64,000 nucleotides of DNA from positions 62,001 through 126,000 of the forward strand of contig JAGATC010000019.1 of NCBI GenBank assembly GCA_017621455.1. The letters are read 5' to 3'. This document shows positions 35,992 through 44,754 of the stretch, in pieces; position 1 is the stretch's first letter, and the number at the start of each line of letters is the position of its first letter. The stretch is from Alistipes sp. (GTDB taxonomy: Bacteria > Bacteroidota > Bacteroidia > Bacteroidales > Rikenellaceae). The notes under the pieces were generated by a model. The model worked only from the letters and a program-made list of their open reading frames with translations. It did not search any database and was not told where the DNA came from. Position numbers and translations under genes: made by a program.

Positions 35992-37050
35992 TTACTCCTC
36001 TACCACTGCGGGCTGCTCCGTAGCCACGGGGGCATCGTTTACAACCTCCACAGCCTTGCCGTCCATAAGACGTGCGAACGATGAGGTGGCAACAACCTCA
36101 CCCGCCTGAAGACCATCGGTAATCTCAATCATGTCACCCACACGGCGACCATCGGTAACGAAACGATACTCAGCTACACCATCCTTGATAACGTAAACGT
36201 AGCGCTCTGAAGAGCCAATCTGCTTCTGCAAAGCATAGTCGGGAATCATGACACTCTCGCGGGTACCCATCTTGAATGTCGCGCGAGCGTACATGCCAGG
36301 GCGAAGCTTAAGCGATGAGTTAGGGATGGTTATCTCCACGCCAAAGGTACGTGTGCGGGCGTCGAGTGCAGGGTTAATGCGCGATACCGTACCCTCGAAC
36401 TGCTCACCAGGGAAGATGTCAGCCTCGATGGTAACCTTATCACCAACCTTTACGCTGGTAAAGTACTGCTCCGAAACATTGGCCATAACCTTTAGTTTGT
36501 CGATCTGCATGATGTGGAGGATAGGCATCGATGCAAACAAATCACCATCCTCGAAGTTACGTGCTGTAACAACACCCGAAATGGGCGACTTGATGGTTGA
36601 GTTCTTGCGAAGGTTCTCCACAACCTCACGCTGAAGGTCGAGCGTATTCTTCATCTGAATGAGCTGCTGGTCAGAGATACCACCAGCCTCGTGTACGGGG
36701 ACCATACGATTGTAGTTATCCTCGGTAGTTGCGAGGTTAAGCTCCTGCTGCTTGAGGGTGGTCTGGTCGAGAATGACGATTGTCTGACCTGCCGACACCT
36801 TATCGCCTACGTCAACAAGGATGCGGTCGATATGCAAGCCCTGCGCTGCGGGGGTGATGTCGTTCTCCTTAAATGCCATAATCTCCGAGGTGTAGGTCTC
36901 ATCTACGCTGACCGTATGTACCTCGGCAACAGTGGTCTTAATGGTCACAGCGGTCTGCTCCGCAGCTGGGGTCTCGCTCTTGCTTGTGCTATTCGAGTTG
37001 CAGGCAACAAGAGCCACAGCCATAAACATAAACATTAAACTCTTCTTCAT
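35992..37050 (-). CDS. RND efflux periplasmic adaptor (membrane fusion protein)
   Basis: 352-residue lipoprotein: lipobox ALVAC (Cys17), lipoyl-like half motifs (GLHIDRILVDVGDKVSAGQTI and KSPISGVVTARNFEDGDLF), a short coiled coil between them, and a beta-barrel domain with LRPGMYARA. It bridges the inner-membrane pump and the outer-membrane channel. The C-terminal tail is acidic and short. Confidence 0.95.
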   Translation of the reverse strand: MKKSLMFMFMAVALVACNSNSTSKSETPAAEQTAVTIKTTVAEVHTVSVDETYTSEIMAFKENDITPAAQGLHIDRILVDVGDKVSAGQTIVILDQTTLKQQELNLATTEDNYNRMVPVHEAGGISDQQLIQMKNTLDLQREVVENLRKNSTIKSPISGVVTARNFEDGDLFASMPILHIMQIDKLKVMANVSEQYFTSVKVGDKVTIEADIFPGEQFEGTVSRINPALDARTRTFGVEITIPNSSLKLRPGMYARATFKMGTRESVMIPDYALQKQIGSSERYVYVIKDGVAEYRFVTDGRRVGDMIEITDGLQAGEVVATSSFARLMDGKAVEVVNDAPVATEQPAVVEE

Positions 37051-37101
37051 ATCTATTTCTCTTTATTATTGTTATTCTTTAAGTGTGTTGTAGATTTATG
37101 G

Positions 37102-38454
37102 TTACTCGATGCTATCCTTACCCAACGCCTTCTCGTACTCGGCATGTGCGGCAAGATAGTCGTAGATAGACTGCGAATAGCTCAACTGTGCCTGTGTCAT
37201 AGAGAGCTGCGCGCTGTTAAGCTCGAGGATGGTACCAGCACCCGCCTCGTAGCGTGTAAGCGAGATGGCATAGGCCTTCTCAGCCTGGAGCACGGTCTCG
37301 GCATTTGCCAACATCGACGAACGAGCCGTGAGTAGGTTGTTCACAGCCTGCTGAACCTGCAAACGTACACCCTGCTCAGCATAGCTGCGCTGAAGCTCAA
37401 GCTGTGCACGCTGATTACGCACCTCGCGAAGCTGATTTGTCTTCTTCAGACCTGCGAAGATGGGGATGTTAATCTGCGCACCAACATTGATAGGATACTG
37501 CCACCAGAACTTCGACTGCTCGGTAGTGGTTGTTGCGCCGGCGCCACCGCCCATACCGCCACCCATGAGCTTGCTAAGGTCGCTATGCTCCTGGCCGATA
37601 TACGAGATCTGACCAAAGGCAGCGATTGTCGGCATACGTGTAGTCTGTATAAGCTTCTCCTGGTGCTCCAATAGGTCGAGCTGAAGGTCGAGGGTGCGGA
37701 GTGTAGAGTTGTTTGCAAGGTCTACATCATAATCCGAGCCCAACAGTGCCATATCCTTAAAGTCATCGAGCGTGCCTACAACCTCGATGTCTACATCCTC
37801 AGGTATCGACAGATACATCTTAAGCTGGAGCTTGGTGATGTCGATGCCGTTCTTAATCTGGATAATCTGGGGATCGAGGTTTGCGCGCTGCACCTTAGCT
37901 GTGATGTAGTCATACTCAGCAGCAAGACCATTATTGTAGAGGTCCTCAGTGTTCTTAACTACGCGATCGGTGGTTGTAGCGGCCTCCTCCAATACGGTGA
38001 GAGACTGCTCGGCAAGCAACACGTTGTAATATGCTGCGCGTACCGCTGCGATAAGGTCGATACGATTAGCGCGTGCGCTCTCTACGGCCATCTCCATCTG
38101 TGTGCGGTTCATCTTCGCCTGGCGATAAACCGAGGGCACAAACAGTGGCAACGATACGGTACCCGCCACGTTGAAGGTGTTCTTACCGCCGAACGAAAGG
38201 TTCTCGGCCATCTCCTGGCGGCGAATAGCCAAGGAGTACTGTGCCGAAGCATCAATCTGAGGATAGAGCGACGATAGAGTCTGCTTACGAACATAGTCGT
38301 ATCTCTCTATCTCCAAGTTAGCCACCTGAACGGTGGGGTTCTCGCTGAGCGCCATCTCAATCGCCTCATCCAACGTTAGCGTCAGCGTCTGCTGTGCCTC
38401 GGCAACCGAAAGTATGCCAAAGCATAAGCAAAGTGTCATTAATAACTTTTTCAT
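37102..38454 (-). CDS. TolC-family outer-membrane efflux channel
   Basis: 450 residues with a signal peptide (about 1-20, VAEAQ) and the two repeated helical hairpins of TolC (LDEAIEMALSENPTV at the start and RYEAGAGTILELNSAQLSMTQAQL near the end). A Gly/Met-rich loop (GGGMGGGAGATTT) interrupts the second repeat. Outer-membrane exit duct for the adjacent RND pump. Confidence 0.95.
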   Translation of the reverse strand: MKKLLMTLCLCFGILSVAEAQQTLTLTLDEAIEMALSENPTVQVANLEIERYDYVRKQTLSSLYPQIDASAQYSLAIRRQEMAENLSFGGKNTFNVAGTVSLPLFVPSVYRQAKMNRTQMEMAVESARANRIDLIAAVRAAYYNVLLAEQSLTVLEEAATTTDRVVKNTEDLYNNGLAAEYDYITAKVQRANLDPQIIQIKNGIDITKLQLKMYLSIPEDVDIEVVGTLDDFKDMALLGSDYDVDLANNSTLRTLDLQLDLLEHQEKLIQTTRMPTIAAFGQISYIGQEHSDLSKLMGGGMGGGAGATTTTEQSKFWWQYPINVGAQINIPIFAGLKKTNQLREVRNQRAQLELQRSYAEQGVRLQVQQAVNNLLTARSSMLANAETVLQAEKAYAISLTRYEAGAGTILELNSAQLSMTQAQLSYSQSIYDYLAAHAEYEKALGKDSIE

Positions 38455-38486
38455 TTTTGTATAATTTTGTTGTTTATTTCATTAAC

Positions 38487-39104
38487 CTAAATGTTGTTAA
38501 AGTACTTCTTGGTGCAGCCATCTATCACGCGCTGACCCTCCACGGTGCAGAGACCTCGGATGAAGACCAGCAATGAGTAGGACATCATCGCCACAAGCTC
38601 GTTAGATGGGCGCTCCTCGTCAAGCGTATTGACAAGCACGCCATGTACAGAGTGGTGCAATACCTCCGCTGCGAACTTAATATTCACACTCTGCTCGAAG
38701 TAACCACACTCTATGCAATTTGCAATCCAGCGTGTTAGGTCATCCATCGACTTTGCCTGTGCTCCTTGCTCCAAACGCTTGTATACCGAGGGGTAGAAAC
38801 GACGAATGTTGCGTCGTATGCGTCCCGCAACCGATGCACCATCAATCATATCACGCAAGCATATCACCATAATCTCTAAGGGGTTATCGACATCGGAAAT
38901 CTGCTTCATACGACGTAGACGAGCCTCCTCTGAGTGGTGGTAGATACTCTGATAGATAAGCTCCTCCTTATCTTCAAACAACTCGTAGAGGGTTCGTTTG
39001 GATATGCTTAGCTCCTGCGCAATGTCATCCATGCGTACAGCCTTGATACCCTGCTCAACGAACATCTTCGATGCATGGTGGATAATAATCTCTCGCTGTG
39101 TCAT
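38487..39104 (-). CDS. TetR-family repressor of the efflux operon
   Basis: 205 residues: N-terminal helix-turn-helix (FVEQGIKAVRMDDIAQELSISKRTLYELFEDKEEL, about 14-48) and a ligand-binding helical domain. It is first in the operon it probably controls. Its own promoter region is short, so autoregulation by binding near 39105-39140 is likely but not shown. TetR sites are usually palindromic; the inverted repeat just upstream looks like a terminator instead. Confidence 0.93.
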   Translation of the reverse strand: MTQREIIIHHASKMFVEQGIKAVRMDDIAQELSISKRTLYELFEDKEELIYQSIYHHSEEARLRRMKQISDVDNPLEIMVICLRDMIDGASVAGRIRRNIRRFYPSVYKRLEQGAQAKSMDDLTRWIANCIECGYFEQSVNIKFAAEVLHHSVHGVLVNTLDEERPSNELVAMMSYSLLVFIRGLCTVEGQRVIDGCTKKYFNNI

Positions 39105-39128
39105 CTTGTTTTACACTTTTTCAGTGCG

Positions 39129-39136
39129 CAAATATA
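39129..39136 (-). promoter_or_regulatory. -7 box of the tetR-efflux operon
   Basis: TATATTTG on the minus strand, 25 nt before the TetR ATG. Confidence 0.6.
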
Positions 39137-39141
39137 CACAG

Positions 39142-39175
39142 AAAACCCGAAAAACAAAAAAAGTTTTCGGGTTTT
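39142..39175 (-). terminator. Terminator of the glgB unit, adjacent to the tetR promoter
   Basis: 12-bp stem AAAACCCGAAAA / TTTTCGGGTTTT with a short A/T loop. On the minus strand it follows the gene at 39225-40154 and directly precedes the next promoter. Confidence 0.75.
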
Positions 39176-39224
39176 ATACCTATTTTATTTAATTAGGCTC
39201 TATATAGACTAATTTCGGGCGACC

Positions 39225-40154
39225 TTAATCATCGCCACGAGTAGTGTAGCGCACATCGTAGTCGCCAGTACTACGGAACGAGACGCTCTCGACCCTCTCG
39301 CCAGGGATTATAGCCAAGATACGATACTCGTTGTCGGCAGCAAAGAACTCCACAACAGCCAGCAGCTTAATGGGGTTATCATCGCGCGTGATGCCAAATA
39401 CAACAACGCTCTCCTTATCCTTATCCTTATCGAAGTTAGTAACGCTCTCAACCTCAACACATACTCGCGGGCCATCCACCTCAGCACCAACAACATAGGC
39501 GATATTTGCCGCAGCTATGCGCCACTTACTTTTTGAGTACTGTTTCTTAGCCTCCTCCGTAGGTAGTATATGCTGATTCATGATGTCGTACATCTGCTTC
39601 GATGCCACAAAATCCATGCTCACATAGCCCATATATTCGCCCTCGACAGGCTTACTCAAACCACCACCGAGATACTGCACCTTTGCCCAGTTATCCTCAA
39701 GCGGCTCAAGCACCAATAGCTCCACGCCATAGTCCATATTATTCTTGACGTAGGAGTCTTTCTGGTAGCGCGGAAGATTACAGATGCCGAGATGCGGTGT
39801 AGCGACAACATAGACATGCTCACCCACCTCATAGGATTGACGATACCAATCGTGACGATTCACGCACAGCTCAGTGGTGCGGAACTTATAGCGGTCAATG
39901 CCGAGCATGCCGACGCTATCCGCCGCAAAGTAGTCGTTGAAGTCGGGCCATGCACCATAGTCGAACTTCAGGCGATTGTCCTCTTCTCCGAGTGGATTTT
40001 TAGGCACCAACTGCTGTACAACATCCTCATTATAGGTGTTTTCAGCATCTGGCACGCACATAATTCCGATGCCCACACCAGCAGCTACGAGGAGCGCCAC
40101 AATCGCCACAGCGATGATTGTCGTTTTACGACTATTATTTGTCTCTTTCTGCAT
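39225..40154 (-). CDS. Membrane-anchored hypothetical protein following glgB
   Basis: 309 residues: one N-terminal membrane span (about 12-33), then an extracytoplasmic part with a possible SH3-like section (EVGEHVYVVATPHLGI) and a basic/acidic repeat KDKDKES near residue 245. No family recognised. It starts 9 nt after glgB in the same transcript, yet its exported topology makes a direct glycogen role unlikely; the link may be operon-only. Confidence 0.65.
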   Translation of the reverse strand: MQKETNNSRKTTIIAVAIVALLVAAGVGIGIMCVPDAENTYNEDVVQQLVPKNPLGEEDNRLKFDYGAWPDFNDYFAADSVGMLGIDRYKFRTTELCVNRHDWYRQSYEVGEHVYVVATPHLGICNLPRYQKDSYVKNNMDYGVELLVLEPLEDNWAKVQYLGGGLSKPVEGEYMGYVSMDFVASKQMYDIMNQHILPTEEAKKQYSKSKWRIAAANIAYVVGAEVDGPRVCVEVESVTNFDKDKDKESVVVFGITRDDNPIKLLAVVEFFAADNEYRILAIIPGERVESVSFRSTGDYDVRYTTRGDD

Positions 40155-40162
40155 AGGTTAGT

Positions 40163-42217
40163 TTACTCTTCCCACTTCAAAACCACACCCGTACGTGAGG
40201 TGTTATACATATTTATCGTATAGTACTCCGAGCCATCCTCGGCCTTGTGCGTCGTAGTGAAGTGCTCACTCTTGACATCGGCGCGGTCGTGACCACCAAA
40301 GCGCTTCTCATCCGACGAGAAGAGAACGGTGTACTTTCCAGGCCATGGCACGTTTAGCCTATAGTCGGGGATAGATGCCGTGGGGTGCCAGTTGATGACA
40401 AAGAGTAGCCCCTTATGCGAGTAGACCATAGTCTTATTCGCCTCGTCCATCATGTGGTTGTAGGGGTAGCCGTCACCCAAGACACCATACTCCTTAACTG
40501 CAGCAATCATAGCCTTGTCGAACTCGGCGAGGTAGGAGTAGCGTAGGAAGCCATTCTCCGAGAGTGACCACTGACGACGTGCATGCTTATACGACCAGCC
40601 ATTGCCCTCGCGTGGGAAGTCTATCCACTCGGGGTGACCAAACTCGTTACCCATAAAGTTGAGGTATGCCTCGCCACCTGTTGTGATGGTGAAAAGTCGT
40701 ATGAGCTTATGTAGCGCCATACCGCGGTCGATGATAAGGTTTTCAGAGGCGCGATCCATCGAGAAATACATCTCCTTATCCATCAGGCGGAAAGCGAGGG
40801 TCTTATCGCCTACCAACGCCTGGTCGTGCGACTCGGCATAGGCCACGGTCTTAACCGAGGGCAGACGGTTGGTCATCACAGACCACATCTCCCATATATT
40901 CCACTCATCGTCGCTCTTCTCCTTGAGTATCTTAATCCAGTAGTCGGGTATAGCCATACCCAAGCGGTAGTCGAAGCCCATACCTCCATCCTCGGGTTTC
41001 ACGCACGAGCCTGGCATACCGCTCACATCCTCAGCGATGGTGATGGCATCGGGGCGCAGGTCGTGGATAAGCTTGTTGGCGAGCGTTAGATATACAATAG
41101 CATCGCGATTTACGCCCTCATCGAAGAAGCGCTCGCGGCAGTCGAACTCGACATACCCGTGGTGGTGATATAGCATAGATGTTACACCATCGAAGCGGTA
41201 GCCGTCGAAGTGGAACTCCTCCAACCAATATTTCACGTTAGAGAGCAGGAAGTGCTCAACCTCGTGCTTGCCGTAGTCGAAAATCATAGAGTCCCAATAC
41301 TGCTGATAGCCAGCGTCGCCCTCCTTAGAATAGTGGTGCTTCGAGCCATCGAGCTCGTTGATGCCCTCGTCGAAGTTTTTAACGTAGTGGGCGTGTACCA
41401 AGTCCATAATCACCGCTATGCCGAGCTCGTGAGCACGGTCAATCATCGAGCGCAGCTCCTCGGCAGTGCCAAAGCGTGACGATGGGGCAAAGAAACTCGA
41501 GACGTGGTAGCCAAACGAGCCGTAGTAGGGGTGCTCGGCGATGGCCATAAGCTGCACAGCGTTGTAGCCCGCCTCCTTAATGCGTGGCAGGATGTTATCG
41601 CGGAACTCGGTGTAGGTGCCTACACCCTCGCGCTCCTCAGCCATACCAACATGCGCCTCGTAGATAAGCAACTCACCCACCTTAGGTGCGCGGAAGTCGT
41701 CATTCTTCCAGTCGTAGGGCTTATCAACGACGAACTGTGCGGTATAGTTCTTGGTCTCTTCGTCCTGCACCACGCGCTTGGCATAGGCGGGGATGCGGTC
41801 GCGCCAGCCGTTGTGGCCGTGAACGTGTATCTTGTAGAGCGAGCCATCTACGAGCCTTGCCCCATACATCGCATCGGGGAGGAAGATGCTCCACACACCG
41901 TCGCGATTACGGTCGAGGCGCAGCTCGGTGCGCTGCCATGAGTTGAAGTCGCCGAAGATGTAGACATCCTTGGCCTCGGGTAACCACTCTCTAAACCACC
42001 AACCCTTCATCGCCTCGTCGCGCTGCCAGCCGTAGTAGCGGTGACCGTTGGCATAGTCTACAATCGATCCTGCGGCACGCTCTATGTCGGCTAAACGGCT
42101 TAAATACATATCATGACGACGCTGAATCTCACCCTCTACGGGCTGCAACCACTCATCCACTGCAACGATTGGTAGTTGAGTTTTTTGCTCATTCAACAAA
42201 GATTCTTGCTCTTTCAT
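40163..42217 (-). CDS. glgB: 1,4-alpha-glucan branching enzyme, eukaryote-like GH13 type
   Basis: Introduces alpha-1,6 branches into glycogen. 684 residues: N-terminal CBM48 domain (FREWLPEAKDVYIFGDFNSW), GH13 barrel with YRFDGVTSMLYHHHG (catalytic Asp in FDG) and TIAEDVSG (catalytic Glu), and a C-terminal beta domain. Length and the SMLYHHHG motif match the GH13_8 eukaryotic-type rather than the E. coli GlgB branch. It complements the GT3-GT35 enzyme at 25.9-30.1 kb. Confidence 0.95.
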   Translation of the reverse strand: MKEQESLLNEQKTQLPIVAVDEWLQPVEGEIQRRHDMYLSRLADIERAAGSIVDYANGHRYYGWQRDEAMKGWWFREWLPEAKDVYIFGDFNSWQRTELRLDRNRDGVWSIFLPDAMYGARLVDGSLYKIHVHGHNGWRDRIPAYAKRVVQDEETKNYTAQFVVDKPYDWKNDDFRAPKVGELLIYEAHVGMAEEREGVGTYTEFRDNILPRIKEAGYNAVQLMAIAEHPYYGSFGYHVSSFFAPSSRFGTAEELRSMIDRAHELGIAVIMDLVHAHYVKNFDEGINELDGSKHHYSKEGDAGYQQYWDSMIFDYGKHEVEHFLLSNVKYWLEEFHFDGYRFDGVTSMLYHHHGYVEFDCRERFFDEGVNRDAIVYLTLANKLIHDLRPDAITIAEDVSGMPGSCVKPEDGGMGFDYRLGMAIPDYWIKILKEKSDDEWNIWEMWSVMTNRLPSVKTVAYAESHDQALVGDKTLAFRLMDKEMYFSMDRASENLIIDRGMALHKLIRLFTITTGGEAYLNFMGNEFGHPEWIDFPREGNGWSYKHARRQWSLSENGFLRYSYLAEFDKAMIAAVKEYGVLGDGYPYNHMMDEANKTMVYSHKGLLFVINWHPTASIPDYRLNVPWPGKYTVLFSSDEKRFGGHDRADVKSEHFTTTHKAEDGSEYYTINMYNTSRTGVVLKWEE

Positions 42218-42239
42218 AGAATTTTTGGTTTATTTTTAG

Positions 42240-42247
42240 CAAAGATA
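42240..42247 (-). promoter_or_regulatory. -7 box of glgB
   Basis: TATCTTTG on the minus strand, 23 nt before the glgB ATG. It mirrors the POT -7 box, with the two boxes 13 nt apart. Confidence 0.6.
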
Positions 42248-42260
42248 TAAAAAATCTTCG

Positions 42261-42268
42261 TATCTTTG
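42261..42268 (+). promoter_or_regulatory. -7 box of the POT transporter gene
   Basis: TATCTTTG, 63 nt before the ATG. Together with the glgB box it forms a perfect inverted repeat GCAAAGATA / TATCTTTGC, so the two promoters face away from each other and overlap. Confidence 0.6.
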
Positions 42269-42331
42269 CCCAATGTGAGTTGTTAATTAAATAACAAAAC
42301 AAATTTATATATTAACTAAAATTTTTCATTT

Positions 42332-44314
42332 ATGTTCAAAGGACATCCTAAAGGTCTTTATGCTTTAGCACTTGCCAACACTGGTGAGCGCTTCGGCTAC
42401 TACACGATGTTGGCGGTTTTCGCGCTCTTCCTTCGCGAGAACTTCGGTCTTGACAGCGGTACTGCGGGTGCCATCTACTCTACATTCCTCGGCTTGGTTT
42501 ACTTCATGCCGTTGATTGGTGGTATGATGGCTGATAAGTTCGGTTTCGGCCGAATGGTTACCACTGGTATCTTGGTTATGTTTGGCGGTTATCTGCTACT
42601 CTCTGCACCTCTTGGTGGCGACACCATAGCAATGGTTGCTATGATGGCAGCGTTGTTGCTTGTATCGGTAGGTACTGGTCTCTTCAAGGGTAACTTGCAG
42701 GTTATGGTTGGTAACCTCTACGACGATCCTAAGTATGCCGACAAGCGTGACTCAGGTTTCTCGCTCTTCTACATGGCTATCAACGTAGGTTCGTTGTTTG
42801 CACCTACAACTGCTGTAGGTATCAAGAACTGGGCTGAGACATCGCTTGGCTATAGCTCTAACGATGCTTACCACTTCTCATTCATGGTAGCTTGCGCAGC
42901 GTTGGTTATCTCAATCCTTATCTACTACATCTTCCGTCCTACATTCCGTCATGTCGAGGGTGGTAAGAAGAAGGGTGAGACAGCAGCTCAGGTTGAGGAT
43001 AACCTCACTCCTGCAGAGACTAAGCAGCGTATCGTAGCTCTTTGCCTTGTATTTGCCGTTGTTATCTTCTTCTGGATGGCATTCCACCAGAACGGTTTGA
43101 CCCTCACATACTTCGCTGATGAGTTCACCGCAACTAACGCATTTGGTTTCGACACCATGTTGTTCGACGTATGGAACCTTGCACTTATCATCGTTGCTGT
43201 TTACGCTACATTCTCTATCTTCCAGTCAGATAGCGCTAAGGGTAAGCTCTTCTCGGGTGTTTTGGCATCGGGTGTTTTGGCATTCCTTGTTTACCGCGCT
43301 ATGGGCATCGAGCCTAACGCTGAGATCGCAGTTGCAGCACCTATCTTCCAGCAGTTTAACCCCTTCTATGTTGTAGCATTGACTCCCGTTTCGATGGCTA
43401 TCTTTGGTTCGTTGGCTAAGAAGGGCAAGGAGCCTTCAGCACCCCGTAAGATTGCCTTCGGTATGTTGGTTGCCGCTATCGGCTTCGCAATCATGGCATT
43501 CGGCTCACAGGGCTTGAATACTCCTAACGAGCAGCAGCGTGCTATTGCTTTCAACAAGGCTGAGGATTTCGCAGCAAAGTGCTACACTATTGCTCCTAAT
43601 GTTGACGCTTTGAAGGAGGCTGACGGCAAGGCTAATGCTGACATCAAGGCTGCTCAGGACTTCATGGGCAAGCTCAACGATAAGACTCGTCCCGTATTTA
43701 CTGATGTTTACAACGCTGCATGCGTAATCGCTGCTGCAGAGGCTCCCGCCGTTGAGGAGGTTGCAGTAGTTGAGGAGAACACTGAGGTTGTTGAGGCTCC
43801 CGTTGTTAAGGAGAACACAGAGGCTACTGAGACTGCAGTTGCAACTCCCGAGCAGAGCGCTGAGCAGACTGCTGTAGCTGAGGAGACCGTGGTTGAGGAG
43901 ACTGCAGAGGTTGTTGAGGCTCCCGAGGTGGTTGAGGTAGTCGAGACATCTTCTGCAGCGGTTGCTGAGGCTCAGGCTACATTGGATGCAATCAAGGCTG
44001 ACACTAAGGAGGAGACTCGCACATCACCTTACTGGTTGATCTTCACCTACTTGATTCTTACATTTGCTGAGCTCTTGCTCTCGCCAATGGGTATCTCGTT
44101 CGTATCGAAGGTTGCACCTCCAAAGCTCAAGGGTCTTATGATGGGTGGTTGGTTCGTGGCTACCGCTATTGGTAACTTGCTTGTTGCTGTTGGTGGTTTC
44201 CTCTGGGCAGGTCTTCCATTGTGGAGCGTATGGACAGTATTTATCGTACTCTGCTTGCTCTCAGCGTTGTTCATGTTCGTGATGATGAAGCGTTTGGAGA
44301 GCGTAACAAAGTAG
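42332..44314 (+). CDS. POT-family proton-coupled peptide transporter with acidic low-complexity insert
   Basis: 660 residues of the POT/PTR2 branch of the major facilitator superfamily. The N-terminal NTGERFGYYTM helix matches the ExxERFxYY proton motif, though the first Glu is Asn here. Core PTR2 helices continue to about residue 430. Residues about 465-565 are an inserted Glu/Val/Ala/Thr-rich repeat region (EEVAVVEEN, VVEEN-like units). The last four spans (PYWLIFTYLILTFAELLLSPMG) follow. It imports di/tripeptides with protons. The insert should lie in a loop between spans; its side is undetermined. Confidence 0.92.
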   Translation: MFKGHPKGLYALALANTGERFGYYTMLAVFALFLRENFGLDSGTAGAIYSTFLGLVYFMPLIGGMMADKFGFGRMVTTGILVMFGGYLLLSAPLGGDTIAMVAMMAALLLVSVGTGLFKGNLQVMVGNLYDDPKYADKRDSGFSLFYMAINVGSLFAPTTAVGIKNWAETSLGYSSNDAYHFSFMVACAALVISILIYYIFRPTFRHVEGGKKKGETAAQVEDNLTPAETKQRIVALCLVFAVVIFFWMAFHQNGLTLTYFADEFTATNAFGFDTMLFDVWNLALIIVAVYATFSIFQSDSAKGKLFSGVLASGVLAFLVYRAMGIEPNAEIAVAAPIFQQFNPFYVVALTPVSMAIFGSLAKKGKEPSAPRKIAFGMLVAAIGFAIMAFGSQGLNTPNEQQRAIAFNKAEDFAAKCYTIAPNVDALKEADGKANADIKAAQDFMGKLNDKTRPVFTDVYNAACVIAAAEAPAVEEVAVVEENTEVVEAPVVKENTEATETAVATPEQSAEQTAVAEETVVEETAEVVEAPEVVEVVETSSAAVAEAQATLDAIKADTKEETRTSPYWLIFTYLILTFAELLLSPMGISFVSKVAPPKLKGLMMGGWFVATAIGNLLVAVGGFLWAGLPLWSVWTVFIVLCLLSALFMFVMMKRLESVTK

Positions 44315-44337
44315 TATACGCTTAAACCATACTAACG

Positions 44338-44377
44338 AATATAGGCTGTTCCGTTTGGAGTAGCCTATATTTTTTGT
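44338..44377 (+). terminator. Terminator of the POT gene
   Basis: ATATAGGCT / AGCCTATAT stem with a 14-nt loop followed by TTTTTTG. Confidence 0.9.
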
Positions 44378-44486
44378 ATAGAGGGGAAAGGGTAACCAAC
44401 AAACTAATATAACATCAGTAAGAAAACCCTGCGAGGAACAGATAATCCTAACGGTCGCCGAGTGTACAACATCATCTACTGGACAC
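44378..44486. other. Non-coding, nothing recognised
   Basis: About 110 bp between two hairpins within the 428-bp gap 44315-44742. No ORF, promoter box or repeat copy was recognised here. Confidence 0.4.
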
Positions 44487-44526
44487 AAACACACACGGGT
44501 AGGTTTTTACCTACCCGCGCGTGTTT
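44487..44526. terminator. Strong hairpin between the POT gene and palindrome elements
   Basis: AAACACaCaCGGGTAGGT / ACCTACCCGcGcGTGTTT with a TTTT loop, an 18-nt arm with two mismatches. It could terminate the incoming minus-strand ABC transcript. Confidence 0.6.
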
Positions 44527-44542
44527 ATCTTCTCTCTTCCTA

Positions 44543-44627
44543 TGATTGAGAGGCCGAGCATGGCCCTTTATCATTTCTAATAATTTGAAGTCAGAAGGGC
44601 AACATGACATTGATTTACCCACGACCG
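44543..44627. repeat. Broken copies of the palindrome family
   Basis: TGATTGAGAGGCCGAG at 44543-44558 repeats the right part of the full element. CCCTTTATCA then abuts AATTTGAAGTCAGAAGGG, the left end of another copy that fades by 44627. Confidence 0.7.
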
Positions 44628-44754
44628 AATTTGAAGTCAGAAGGGGTTAGGCTTGGTCTCGACATGAAATTAGCCCGGATGGGACATACTATGCGTATTT
44701 CCCATTCGGGCTAATGATTGAGAGGCCGAGAATAACCCCTTATCACTTCAAATT
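44628..44754. repeat. Full 127-bp palindrome of the same family, overlapping the ABC permease stop
   Basis: Outer arms AATTTGAAG (44628-44636) and CTTCAAATT (44746-44754) enclose the GTCAGAAGGGG / CCCCTTATCAC boxes. These have the same two mismatches as the array at 32 kb. The inner stem is 14 bp (TTAGCCCGgATGGG / CCCATtCGGGCTAA) with an ATAC/GTAT top. The right arm includes the last codons and stop of the minus-strand ABC permease, so gene end and element are fused. Confidence 0.85.

Noticed and set aside
39142-39175. TetR operator
   Set aside because: The inverted repeat is long, A/T-flanked and directly follows a minus-strand gene, so a terminator is the simpler reading.
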